A stretch of DNA of 64,000 nt from Pycnococcus provasolii (taxonomy: Eukaryota > Chlorophyta > Pseudoscourfieldiophyceae > Pseudoscourfieldiales > Pycnococcaceae), in the NCBI GenBank assembly GCA_938743325.2, contig OW568890.1, positions 434,001 through 498,000 on the forward strand, read 5' to 3'. Both the position numbers and the translations under genes were made by a program. The notes beneath the pieces were generated by a model. The model searched no databases, was not told where the DNA came from, and saw only the letters and a list, made by a program, of their open reading frames with translations. Shown piece after piece: positions 42,777-51,544 of the stretch (its first letter is position 1; every line of letters begins with the position of its first letter).

Positions 42777-43759
42777 ACAAAAGTGACTTCGAAGAGACAA
42801 CGTGACCCGAAGGTTGCTTCGAGTTGATAACGAAGCTCGCCTTCGGTGCTGTGCTACCACACCTTCTCCTTTGCAGTTTGCAGTGGCTTGTGTGGGTGAT
42901 ATCACGAGGGTTTCGTGGATACTTTTTACGCCAATTTCCCCCGCTTTTCAGCTCGTCACCACTTGACCTTTCGCGTTCTTTCAGCACCCTTTTTAGCCCT
43001 CGTCTCGCGCGAGGAGCGGCGGGTTTGCAAACAGCGTTCGTCGTCTCAAGAATGGTGGGCTTTTTGCCGCGGCGCGCCTCTCGGGGCGTTACAGATTCCG
43101 ACATGGTCAACACTCAACATGATATCTCAACCCTCACAACCTTCCGAGCTCTCGAGTCTGAGGAAGGTTGACTGATCGCTCGTTTTCTACGATAGTTGTT
43201 TTACCACCATACTACCGCACTGCGAGGGTTGTTTTTTGGCAAGGCGTCGTCCGGCCGTCGTCGTCGTCGTGCCAACCTCGCCATCAGGACCCTCATCGCT
43301 CGAATGGTAGAACGCGACGAATCCAAGTCGAAGGCCTTCATAGACTAGGTAAAACCCTCAAGTGCCACCTCCAATGATCAATTAGAAGTATGCCCGCTGA
43401 ACATTCTTCCCCTGCAGCCTGCCAGCGTCGATGAGCCTCAACACCCCACCCCCTTGAAAGTTGAACTTGGAGGACTCCAAGAAGGCAAGAACCTGTGATT
43501 TGCTGTACCTGTACTGTAAAAAGTACTGTTGGTCGATCGATTACGTCGAAGAACGAAACCTGATGGTGATGAAACCTGTTCCCTAGAACTATGGGACCTC
43601 GACTTAATCTACCTTTACCGGGTAATAAGGGGAATCGATTCCTCGACTACATATGTAATGCTGCATTAGCCTCTCGCCTCCCCCTTGGGGAATGGGGCCC
43701 CCTTACCGGCCATCACTCCGCGTCTCTCCATCAGTGTGAGTTTCAGTGAGCCTCGAAGT

Positions 43760-45400
43760 ATGTCGTCTACGGAGGAGGAGTCCGCGGCCGCACTCCGTAT
43801 TCAGTCCGTGCACCGTGGACGGGCTGCGCGTGCGCGTGTCTCCTCCATGAAGTCTGCCTCGTCCTCCTTGTCTGAGGAGCAAGAGAAGCAAGCGGGACAC
43901 GATAACGTCACGCCGTCGGTACCTGCCATGGGGGTACCAGACGGGAAGAGTGACTTCGACGATGCGCAAGTTGCAGCTGCGACGAAAATTCAAGCCGCGC
44001 AAAGGGCGAAAAAGGCGCGCATGGACGTCTCGGAAATGAAACAGCAAAAAGCTGCTGCGACGAAAATACAGAGCGTGCAGCGGGGGAAACAGGCAAGAAA
44101 GGAGGTGGCAGCCATGCGAGTGGGGACGGCGGACGCGACTCCGGAGGCTGAAACCACTGCACCAGCAGCCGAGGAGACACCAGCCGCGCCGGCGGCTGAG
44201 GAACTCATCGCGGCTGCCAACGAAGCTGAACTGGAAGAGGCGGCGACGAAAATTCAGGCTATGCACCGAGGCCGCGTCGCGCGCAAGCAGACGAACGCCA
44301 TGAGGGGAAAGGGCGGCCCGAGTGACATTGAGATGGACCAGGAGACGCTGCTCGCTGCAACGGAGGCGGAGGAGCGTGCGGCTGTGAAAATCCAGTCGGT
44401 GCAGCGTGGACGCCAGGCGAGAAGGGACTACGCCGAAAAGGTGGCGGCGGCGTCCGAGGGACCTCAGAAGGAGCAGGTGGTCATGGGAAGCCTCGCGGTG
44501 GAAGTGGACCTCGTCGAGTTCACCGAGGAGCAGACGGTGGCCGCCGTGCGAATACAGGCTGTCGCACGTGGAAGGCAGGCGCGCAACGACGTGACGAAGT
44601 TGCGCGAGGAGAAGGAGCTGACCGAAGCGGCGACGCGCATACAGAGCGTGCACCGCGGCAGGCAAGCTCGCAAGACGGTGGCGCAGGTGCGCAGCGAGCA
44701 GCACGCCGGGTTCAGCCAGGAGGAGGCGGAGGCGGCTTGCACAATCAACAAGCACTTCCGAGGGTTCAAGGCGCGCAAGGAGGTTGCGGACATGAGAGAG
44801 GCGATGCGCATGCAGATCACCGAGGAGGCGCGAGAGATGATGTCGACGCGCATCGAGCACACGACGATGAGCTTCCTCGCGAAGAGCACGCGCGCGCTCG
44901 AGGCGGAGCTGCTGGCGAAGCTTGAGGACAAGGATAAGCCGAAGACATTCACGGAGTCGAAGGCGCGCGTTGTACTCGCGTGCCACGTTGCACGCGTGAA
45001 TGCTCTGGGCGCCGTGCTAAAGATGGCGAAGATCGAGCCTGCGCTTGCGACGCTTATCATCACCGGCCAACAGCTGCCGAAGGGCCGCGAGCTTGCACTT
45101 CAGGTGGCGCGCCACACCGCGCGAGACAACGTGCGAGCGGAGTGGACGGAGGCGCACGTCGCCGCCATGCTCACGGCGGCGACGGGCCTGTGGCAGTACG
45201 AGCAGATGGTGGTCGACCGCGCCATCACAGGCGCGCGCATGCTGAAGCTCAACTTCCATTGCCTGCCCATGCTCGGGTGCAACCAGTGGGACCACATGAA
45301 GCCCATCTGGGCGTTCATGAAAACGGTGCAGGACTTCTGCGTGACGGAGCTCGAGTTCATCCCGTGCGTGCTCGACTGGCAGGCGCTCGTCGAGTTCTGA
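43760..45400 (+). CDS. Multi-IQ-motif protein with SAM-like C-terminal domain
   Basis: A 546-residue protein with eight IQ motifs between about residues 8 and 350 (LRIQSVHRGRAARAR, TKIQAAQRAKKAR, TKIQSVQRGKQARKE, TKIQAMHRGRVARKQ, VKIQSVQRGRQARRD, VRIQAVARGRQARND, TRIQSVHRGRQARKT and a weaker INKHFRGFKARKE). IQ motifs bind calmodulin or centrin-like EF-hand proteins. The last 75 residues fit a SAM-type helical domain (AATGLWQYEQMVVDRAITGA, LPMLGCNQWDHM). There is no motor domain, so it is not a myosin. It is convergent with DRC9, 38 bp apart; a ciliary or cytoskeletal scaffold role is likely but inferred. Confidence 0.85.
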   Translation: MSSTEEESAAALRIQSVHRGRAARARVSSMKSASSSLSEEQEKQAGHDNVTPSVPAMGVPDGKSDFDDAQVAAATKIQAAQRAKKARMDVSEMKQQKAAATKIQSVQRGKQARKEVAAMRVGTADATPEAETTAPAAEETPAAPAAEELIAAANEAELEEAATKIQAMHRGRVARKQTNAMRGKGGPSDIEMDQETLLAATEAEERAAVKIQSVQRGRQARRDYAEKVAAASEGPQKEQVVMGSLAVEVDLVEFTEEQTVAAVRIQAVARGRQARNDVTKLREEKELTEAATRIQSVHRGRQARKTVAQVRSEQHAGFSQEEAEAACTINKHFRGFKARKEVADMREAMRMQITEEAREMMSTRIEHTTMSFLAKSTRALEAELLAKLEDKDKPKTFTESKARVVLACHVARVNALGAVLKMAKIEPALATLIITGQQLPKGRELALQVARHTARDNVRAEWTEAHVAAMLTAATGLWQYEQMVVDRAITGARMLKLNFHCLPMLGCNQWDHMKPIWAFMKTVQDFCVTELEFIPCVLDWQALVEF

Positions 45401-45438
45401 GCAGTGTTACGATGAAAAGTATTTGAAGAACTTGCTTA

Positions 45439-46806
45439 CTATTTCTTTCCTTTCTTGCCCGCGCCGGGCATGGCGGCGCGCGCCTTGTGGCCGCGGAAGA
45501 GCGCCTGGATCTTCATGGCGGCGCGCTCGCGCGTCTCGTCGCCCTGCTGGTTCGCGATCTTCTGGTCCTTGGCGCGCTTCTCCTCCGCGAGGCGCAGCTC
45601 CTTCTCCGCCACCGCCTTTTGGTACTTCTGCTCCACCTCCGTCATCTTCTGCGCGTCGAGCTGGTGCCTCATCTTGAGCGCCTCGAGGTCTCGGTCCTTC
45701 GCCTGCGTGTCCGCCTCGTGCCTGCTACTCCAGTCGACGATCTTGTCGCTCATCAGCTTCGCCTTCTTGCCGAGGAACTCCTTCGTCATGCGGTTGCACC
45801 TCTTCTCGATCTCGATGCGCTGCCGCAGCTTGAGGCTCTCCTTCTCGAGCTCGCCGAGCCTCTGGTGCTGCATGCGCGACACGCACGCGTTCGTGCTCAC
45901 CACCTCCTTCTCGCGGTAGCGGCTCTGCACGGTGGTTGTGCTTTTGAGTTCCTTCAGCTCATCCTTGAGGATTGCGAGTCGCTTACGCGAGTCGCTCATC
46001 GCATCCTCGTGCGTCTCCTTCTCCTCGCGTATGATGGTCTTTAATTTTCTCACCGCGGCGGTCGTCGCGCGCTCCTTCGCCTTGAGTTCGTTCCGCATCG
46101 ACTCGCCCTCCTGCACCTCCTTGACGGTTCGCACGAGCGTTTCGTACCCCATCGTCTCAGCCTCGGTAACGAGCGTGGCGATGAGGCTCGACAGCGTGAT
46201 TCGCTCTTTGGCAATTTTCGCCATGTTCTCTGTAACGTCCGGGCTGTCCTTCAGGTTGCGTGACAGCGTTTGCGTGGCGACTCGTAGTTTCTGCGCGATT
46301 TCCGCGAGTTCCCTTTCGTTTTCCTTGTACTTCTGCTTGTTTGGCATGGTGCGTAGCACGGCTCTCTGTGCGACGACCTGTTCGAATCTCTGCTCGAGGT
46401 ACCTTTGTTCCTGCACGACTCGACTCACTTCCCTTCCGACGCTCTGCGAGAGTTCCTGCGCTTGCTTGGACGTTTCGGGAACAATCATGCCAACGAGCGC
46501 GATGTGCTCGAGTGCGACTTTCAGCAGCGAGCGCACGTTCGACGCCTCGAGGAAGCTTAACATGCTTTGGTACGTGACTTCCGGTTCTGCCGCAGTTGGC
46601 GACGCGAGTTCCGACGACGCGCGCGGGCTGTCCAGTACTGTGTCCCCCATGGACTGCATGGATAATGCCGAAGGTAAAGCATTACCGTTCTTTTCGTCAA
46701 GAGAATTCTCTCTGAGAAAAGTCTCATCATTCTCTTGAGCTGCTTCTGCAGCAGCTGCTTCTGCTGAATTCGTTGGTGAGGACTCCGCACCACCACCTCG
46801 ACCCAT
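45439..46806 (-). CDS. DRC9: Dynein regulatory complex subunit 9 (IQCG-like)
   Basis: A subunit of the nexin-dynein regulatory complex that links axonemal doublets and tunes ciliary beat. The 455-residue length is close to IQCG (about 440). After a disordered N-terminus, the protein is almost wholly coiled coil (about 90-420: QEQRYLEQRFEQVV, KYKENERELAEIAQKLR, TLVTEAETMGYETL, IEIEKRCNRMTKEF). It ends with one IQ motif (AAMKIQALFRGHKARAA) and a GKKGKK tail, as in DRC9/IQCG. The ATG at 46806 is in frame with the conserved region. It is convergent with the multi-IQ gene. Confidence 0.88.
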   Translation of the reverse strand: MGRGGGAESSPTNSAEAAAAEAAQENDETFLRENSLDEKNGNALPSALSMQSMGDTVLDSPRASSELASPTAAEPEVTYQSMLSFLEASNVRSLLKVALEHIALVGMIVPETSKQAQELSQSVGREVSRVVQEQRYLEQRFEQVVAQRAVLRTMPNKQKYKENERELAEIAQKLRVATQTLSRNLKDSPDVTENMAKIAKERITLSSLIATLVTEAETMGYETLVRTVKEVQEGESMRNELKAKERATTAAVRKLKTIIREEKETHEDAMSDSRKRLAILKDELKELKSTTTVQSRYREKEVVSTNACVSRMQHQRLGELEKESLKLRQRIEIEKRCNRMTKEFLGKKAKLMSDKIVDWSSRHEADTQAKDRDLEALKMRHQLDAQKMTEVEQKYQKAVAEKELRLAEEKRAKDQKIANQQGDETRERAAMKIQALFRGHKARAAMPGAGKKGKK

Positions 46807-47447
46807 TATTGAGCACCAAATACTTTGGGAAATAAAACCTAAAACCTAAGACCTAAGACTAAGACAACTATGCACGAAACACTATGAAACACGAAACACT
46901 ATGCACTATCGTAAACACTGTATATAAGTTTGATGAAGCTTAAGCGTGATGGCCGCTTAAGCCAAGGGTTGATGAGGAGCCTATAAAATAAAATGGGGCA
47001 AGTTCGTTGAAACCAAGAGGTTGAAACTTGAAAGAGAACAAGTTCGCCTCTTTCAAGAGAGGAGAAAGCACACCCCAGTCCCCAGAGAGAGAGATGATGG
47101 CCCAGACGTCTGCTACCTTAAAAACCGTAAGAACTAGGAATAAGGCACTGCACTGCTCACTGCTCAGTACACTCTACACGGTAGGAATAAGGCCGGACGG
47201 GCACGGTGTGTTGGGACTTGGGAGGAGTGCTTTAAGGCTCACTCTCTCCTCCCATCCCATCCCTCCGATCAGCACTACAGGGATGTGAAACCAGTTCCCC
47301 GACCTAATCGCTCGTTGGAACCAAAGAAAACACATTTCCCGGCGAGGCATTTCCCCACGTCCAGGACAACCACCGTTGAGAAGCCAGAGCCTCGAGGAGG
47401 GTGTCCCTGGGGGCAGAACCACCCTGGGGGGGCAGAGGGGATTAGAA

Positions 47448-47675
47448 GGAGCTCCTGGGTATAAGAAATGACATTTCGTGGGTATAGCGATTCTGGACAA
47501 ATTTGGTCGGGAGGGTTAGGTTAGGTTAGGGTTAGGGTTAGGGTTAGGGTTAGGGTTATAACAGTAAAATGGTCGAGGCCAAGTTAAACCCTAATCTGAA
47601 AGTTGTCTCGACCAAATGTCTCAATCAAAAGTTCGCTATACCCACGAAATGTCATTTCTTATACCCAGGAGCTCC
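47448..47675. repeat. Perfect 43-bp inverted repeat whose loop holds a telomere-like array
   Basis: The arms at 47448-47490 and 47633-47675 are exact reverse complements, each with AGAAATGACATTTCGTGGGT or its complement. Beyond the perfect part the match continues weakly (ACAAATTTGGTCGG against CGACCAAATGTC). The 142-bp loop contains the TTAGGG array at 47513-47557. Confidence 0.95.
47513..47557 (+). repeat. Interstitial TTAGGG array
   Basis: About seven units of GGTTAG/GGGTTAG on the plus strand, the longest clean telomere-like tract in the window. It sits inside the loop of the inverted repeat and reads CCCTAA in the sense of DRC9. Confidence 0.95.
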
Positions 47676-47699
47676 CTCTAGTGCAGAGGGAGGGAGGAG

Positions 47700-47755
47700 G
47701 CCTAACCCTAGCCCTAGCCCGAATACCCTAACCCTACTAACCCTAACCCTAACCC
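47700..47755 (-). repeat. Interstitial CCCTAA array
   Basis: Degenerate CCCTAA/CCCTAG units on the plus strand, opposite in direction to the array 150 bp to the left. It reads CCCTAA in the sense of SLX9. Confidence 0.9.
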
Positions 47756-47861
47756 CGGTGGTTCGGAGAGGTCCACGCTCCGCCGCCGCCTTGCTGCATT
47801 CCCCTTGATTCGTCAAACCACAAACACTGTTCTTGTCAGCTGTGTCTATATATATATATAT

Positions 47862-48458
47862 ATGGCGAAGACGTCGTTTTCAGGTGCGCGTCATCGACTC
47901 AAGGCGCGTGCGGCGGCGGCGGCAACTCACACGACTGGTGGTAAGAGTGATGGTGATGGTGGAAGGCATTCTGAGCATTCTGAGCACGCCACTCCCAGCA
48001 GTGGCAATGACGGACCTTTACCTGCCGCTCACGTCTCGCGCAAACTTGACCGCAAGCTTTCGTTCCTGAAGAAAGTCGCGTCGTCGTCGAAAATTGCGAA
48101 AAAGTCGTCCGCACAAGCACGAGGACGGCACTCGGCCCTGAACGACTACGCGGTGGACTTGTTAGCGCAACTGGAAGGTGCGGATGAAGGAGATCAGTCC
48201 ACGTCGAGGAAAATGCAAGCGCGCAAGCTCGCGTCACCCGTACGTCGATCGGCGTCGCGACAGGCGCTGTGTCGCGACGAGCGCGCGCGCATGGCGGCCG
48301 TCGCAGCCCATCCAGCATATATTGCCGACCCTCTCGGCGCGATTGCTCAGCACTTGGTCGCGACGACGACGGAGCCACTACTACCTTCTGCTGCAATGAA
48401 AGCAAACAAACTGCACAAAAAGAGCAAAACGAGCAAAACAACAAGAAACAAGCGGTAG
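47862..48458 (+). CDS. SLX9: SLX9-like ribosome biogenesis protein
   Basis: A predicted nucleolar factor for 40S subunit assembly and export. The 198-residue basic protein has the family's two features. One is an N-terminal basic helix (DRKLSFLKKVASSSKIAKK, about 65-85). The other is a C-terminal block with AAVAAHPAYIADPLGAIAQH (about 150-170), as in plant and fungal SLX9 (HPAF..dPlaaI..HL). The tail is Lys-rich. The ATG at 47862 directly follows a TATATA run. An upstream frame extension has no ATG. Confidence 0.75.
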   Translation: MAKTSFSGARHRLKARAAAAATHTTGGKSDGDGGRHSEHSEHATPSSGNDGPLPAAHVSRKLDRKLSFLKKVASSSKIAKKSSAQARGRHSALNDYAVDLLAQLEGADEGDQSTSRKMQARKLASPVRRSASRQALCRDERARMAAVAAHPAYIADPLGAIAQHLVATTTEPLLPSAAMKANKLHKKSKTSKTTRNKR

Positions 48459-48749
48459 GTACAGTAACAAAAGAGGCTCCTCAGAGTGTAAAGTAGTTCT
48501 TATACACATATCCTGCAGGCTCCATGAGATGGCATGGCATGGCATGGCCCCCATCATATATATGGCCCCCATCCATGCACCCCCCCTGGGGGGAACTACG
48601 GATAGCGGCCGAACATTCCTAATCCTAACCCTAACCCTAACCTGAACCCCTAACCCGATCCTGCCCCCCCTTTATCTTCTTCTTCCCCTCCGCCCTCTCC
48701 TCTCGACGCCACACATTTGTCCTGCCTAAGCGTCTGGCCCATACTAACT
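48459..48749. promoter_or_regulatory. Spacer with CCCTAA tract
   Basis: No gene. A GGCATGGCATGGCATGGC run (48532-48548) and a repeated CCCCCATC.ATATATGG word (48546-48575) are followed by a CCTAACCCTAACCCTAACC tract at about 48619-48650. The tract lies upstream of, and reads CCCTAA in the sense of, the fusion gene. Confidence 0.5.
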
Positions 48750-50744
48750 ATGTCCGCCTCGCCCCATGTGCCTTCTTCTTCTTCAGATTGCGATCCACAA
48801 GAAGACTCCTCTCCTCCTCCTGATCTTCGCATCCTAAGTCTGCTTCCTGCCACGACGGAAATCATTGGATCGCTCGGTCTGCGTGAATATTTAGTTGGGG
48901 TCACGCACGAGTGTGACGTCCTGGGATCCGTCCCGGGGTCCAAGGGGGAGATCAATGATCTGTCTTTATTAATAGCCTCGGGATCGTGCAAGCGGGTCAC
49001 GACGACATCTTTGGGTTCTCAGTCTACCATGACGCAAGCGCAAATTGACCATGCCGTTGCCGAAGCATCCACGTCGAATACCCCAATGTTCGCAATAAAC
49101 GCCGCGCTCGTCAAAGAAGCGAGACCTACAATAGTGCTCACGCAGGATCTGTGTGGCGTGTGCGCAGCGGGACCGGAAGACGTAAGACGGGCGCTCGAGG
49201 ATGGCGGAGGTTGCGCTCGCGGGATGAGGGTAGAGTCGTACGCGCCGGGAACGCTAATGGAGGTGGCGGAGAGCATCGAGCACGTCGGCGAGGCGTGCGG
49301 CGTTCCAAGGCGCGGCGCACGCGCCAGGAGTGAGTTCGAAGACAGGCTCGTGGCGGTGAGGGAGGCTACGCACGCCGCAAAAAAACAACGCACTGTGCTG
49401 CTCCTTGAGTGGCTGGACCCGGCGTACGACGGCGGACACTGGGTGCCTGGAATGATTGTTGCAGCCGGCTGCGTCCCAGTGCTCAACGCCGTCGACGGAG
49501 CGAAGAGCAAGGCGAGGTCCTGGGCCGAAGTGGCTGCTGCCGACCCGGACGTCGTGCTTTTCGCGAGTTGCGGCTTCGATTTAAGGCGCAACCTCACGGA
49601 CGCGGCGAAGGCGCTGCGCACGACGCCGGAGCTGGCGGGGCTACGGGCTGTACGCACCGGAAGAGCGTACTGCGTCGACGGGAATCGCTACTTCGCGCGT
49701 CCGGGACCATCTTTGGCGGCTGGTACAGCCCTCGTCGCGCGATGCGCGTTCGACGACGAGCCTGAAGTGGTCAGGCGGCTCGAGGCGCTCCCGTTCCTGC
49801 CCAATGCTTGGGCTCTCCTACGCGATGAAGAGCAGCAGGACGCCGTTGCGGTTGCCAAGGTGGGTGACATAGATATAGAGGACTTTGACTTGCTGCACGA
49901 GGCTGCGTGCGCGGAGGGGCGGATGACATATACGGATCCCGCCACAGGCTACGGCGTCATGACACGCCTCGCCCATCAGAAGCGCGGAAAGTGCTGCGGC
50001 TCGGGGTGCCGCCACTGCCCGTACCAGCACGCCAACGTGCGGGACAAGGCTCAGAAGATCCAAAACCCAGCATTTCTGCACCTTCCGGATGCTGGGCTGC
50101 ACCGCGAGGGCGTCACGGCGTTGATGTGGAGCGGTGGGAAGGACTCGTTCCTGGCCCTGCGCGCCCTCCTCCGAAAATGCGGCGGCGACACGACGCGGGT
50201 GGTTCTCATCACGACGTTTGACGTCAAGACCCGCGTGATTGCGCACCAGGAGGTGCACATCTCGCAGGTTGAGCGGCAGGCAAAGCACCTCGACGTGGCG
50301 GTGGTGGGCGTGCCACTGCACCCGTGCAGCGCGGGGTACGTCAAGCATATCTCCTCCGCGCTTGAGGTGGTGGCGGGGCAGGCGCCCGTGCTGCACCTCG
50401 CCTGCGGGGACCTGCACCTGCGCCACATCCGTGAGTGGCGGGAAACGCAGCTAGGCATCGCCGGGCTCGGGTTGAGCCTCGCGTTCCCGATCTGGTCCGA
50501 CGATGCCGGCAGCAACTACGACGCGCTCACCGCGGACCTGGAGGCGAGCGGCGTGCCCTGCATTGTGTCTGCTGTCACGGAGCCCGCCGTCGGCGTGGCG
50601 GAGGTTGGTGAGCTGTACACGCGCGCGCTTGCTGGTAAGCTCGAGGCGGCGGGCCTGGACGCGTTCGGCGAGAACGGCGAGATCCACTCGCTAGCCGAGG
50701 TGTGGCGCGCGCCCAGGGAGCGCGCGCTTGGCCTGCAACTTTAA
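48750..50744 (+). CDS. Three-domain fusion: BtuF/TroA-like, DUF5522 and DPH6-like PP-loop ATPase
   Basis: A 664-residue protein with three parts. Residues about 25-355 match the helical-backbone ABC binding-protein fold of BtuF/FepB-like proteins (ILSLLPATTEIIGSLGLREY, VGVTHECD, WVPGMIVAAG). No signal peptide is seen, so it is probably not periplasmic in style. Residues about 380-440 match DUF5522 (GYGVMTRLAHQKRGKCCGSG then CRHCPY), with a CCGSGC..C metal-site-like motif. Residues about 460-660 match the ATP pyrophosphatase family of diphthine-ammonia ligase (LMWSGGKDSFLALRALL PP-loop, CGDLHLRHIREWRE, ENGEIHSLAEVW). It may work on diphthamide or another amidation. The start at 48750 is the first ATG. 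Confidence 0.88.
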   Translation: MSASPHVPSSSSDCDPQEDSSPPPDLRILSLLPATTEIIGSLGLREYLVGVTHECDVLGSVPGSKGEINDLSLLIASGSCKRVTTTSLGSQSTMTQAQIDHAVAEASTSNTPMFAINAALVKEARPTIVLTQDLCGVCAAGPEDVRRALEDGGGCARGMRVESYAPGTLMEVAESIEHVGEACGVPRRGARARSEFEDRLVAVREATHAAKKQRTVLLLEWLDPAYDGGHWVPGMIVAAGCVPVLNAVDGAKSKARSWAEVAAADPDVVLFASCGFDLRRNLTDAAKALRTTPELAGLRAVRTGRAYCVDGNRYFARPGPSLAAGTALVARCAFDDEPEVVRRLEALPFLPNAWALLRDEEQQDAVAVAKVGDIDIEDFDLLHEAACAEGRMTYTDPATGYGVMTRLAHQKRGKCCGSGCRHCPYQHANVRDKAQKIQNPAFLHLPDAGLHREGVTALMWSGGKDSFLALRALLRKCGGDTTRVVLITTFDVKTRVIAHQEVHISQVERQAKHLDVAVVGVPLHPCSAGYVKHISSALEVVAGQAPVLHLACGDLHLRHIREWRETQLGIAGLGLSLAFPIWSDDAGSNYDALTADLEASGVPCIVSAVTEPAVGVAEVGELYTRALAGKLEAAGLDAFGENGEIHSLAEVWRAPRERALGLQL

Positions 50745-50806
50745 GTACTACTACTGATTGTAAAACTTTTACTACTTTATTATTCAAATTTGGGTTCTTT
50801 CAAAAA

Positions 50807-51544
50807 CTAAGTCGAGTTCTCCTCCTTCTCCTCCTCCTTCTCCTCGTCGTTGTCGTCGTCGCTGCTCTCCGAGTCTGAATTTAGAATTTTAAGGACGTGA
50901 AAAGCGTTTTTGGAGCTCTCCAAGAACTCGACTAAGTTTTTGCGCGCCAGTTCCTTCTCCTCACCTTCCGGAAGTTTGTTCCAAATATCGTCCAACTCAT
51001 TCAGACGCTTCATCCGCGCACCTCGCTTCTCGTGCCTTTTATTCTCGTACGCGCTGAAGGCGTTTTGAGGATCAGCGATTTCGTCAGGGGTCAAGGTCTC
51101 CATAGGTCTAACCCAGTATCTGAATTGGCCGAGAGGATCGACACAGCTTCCATCCCAATAAAATGCCCCGGACCTGCCGGAGGAGGAGGCCTCTTTTAGA
51201 TTCATCTCCTGGTAGAATAACCCACGTTCACGCGTTGCGTGTCTGTGCTCGATTTTGGTAATTGCCAAGTTGGCCTGGCAATGAGGTGCACTGCACACGA
51301 AGACTTTGTCGTCATCTTCCTCCTCGTCGTCGTCGTACTCGCCGAGCTCTTCGCAATCGGAGTCTGCGACGGCATGCGTGGCGGTGCTCTCAGGCACTAC
51401 CGCGGAGCACGACGCGCACGTCACGACATCAACGCACTTCTCCTCACCGTTTTCTCCGAGAATGCGCGCCTTCTTTTTTGAGAATGTCCGTCGAGGGGCA
51501 TTGCCGCCCGTACTTTTGCGTGCCATTTTACGCGCGCGCGCCAT
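50807..51544 (-). CDS. Non-histone protein with histone H3-tail-like N-terminus
   Basis: A 245-residue protein with no histone fold. Its first 18 residues after Met (ARARKMARKSTGGNAPRR) align without gaps to the H3 tail (ARTKQTARKSTGGKAPRK): Arg2, Ala7, Arg8, Lys9, Ser10, Thr11, Gly12, Gly13, Ala15, Pro16 and Arg17 are kept. Position 4 is Arg, and Lys14 is Asn. A zinc-ribbon-like Cys pattern follows (VTCASCSAVV near 42, VFVCSAPHC near 83) separated by an acidic stretch. Then come an uncharacterised folded region (GAFYWDGSCVDP, QFRYWVRPMETLTPDEI) and an acidic Ser/Asp/Glu tail. It is probably nuclear. It is convergent with the fusion gene, 62 bp away. Confidence 0.8.
   Translation of the reverse strand: MARARKMARKSTGGNAPRRTFSKKKARILGENGEEKCVDVVTCASCSAVVPESTATHAVADSDCEELGEYDDDEEEDDDKVFVCSAPHCQANLAITKIEHRHATRERGLFYQEMNLKEASSSGRSGAFYWDGSCVDPLGQFRYWVRPMETLTPDEIADPQNAFSAYENKRHEKRGARMKRLNELDDIWNKLPEGEEKELARKNLVEFLESSKNAFHVLKILNSDSESSDDDNDEEKEEEKEENST

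Larger units (their letters stand above)
41458..43759. other. Long divergent spacer with microsatellite and fold-back
   Basis: About 2.3 kb without a firm gene. It contains a TG-rich run (41590-41615), a CCA microsatellite (42047-42081), a perfect inverted repeat (42554-42776), and TTTTCC runs near 42710-42735. Small open frames on both strands lack recognisable domains. Confidence 0.5.
46807..47861. promoter_or_regulatory. Divergent spacer with two telomere-like arrays and a fold-back
   Basis: The 5' spacer shared by DRC9 (minus) and SLX9 (plus), with no gene seen. ACGAAACACTATG words repeat near 46873-46910. A perfect inverted repeat (47448-47675) encloses a TTAGGG array, and a CCCTAA array follows at about 47700-47755. 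A TA dinucleotide run directly precedes the SLX9 ATG. Confidence 0.5.

Noticed and set aside
42649-43113. 154-residue minus-strand frame and an overlapping 115-residue plus-strand frame
   Set aside because: The first runs through one arm of the perfect inverted repeat, neither has a recognisable domain, and the two compete for the same sequence.
43285-43350. tRNA-like words (CGCTCGAATGGTAGAACGC)
   Set aside because: They resemble a D-arm, but no pairing acceptor stem or T-arm follows at the right distance.
43703-44986. 427-residue open frame opposite the multi-IQ gene
   Set aside because: The IQ repeats on the plus strand explain the openness; the antisense product is Arg/Leu-rich without a motif.
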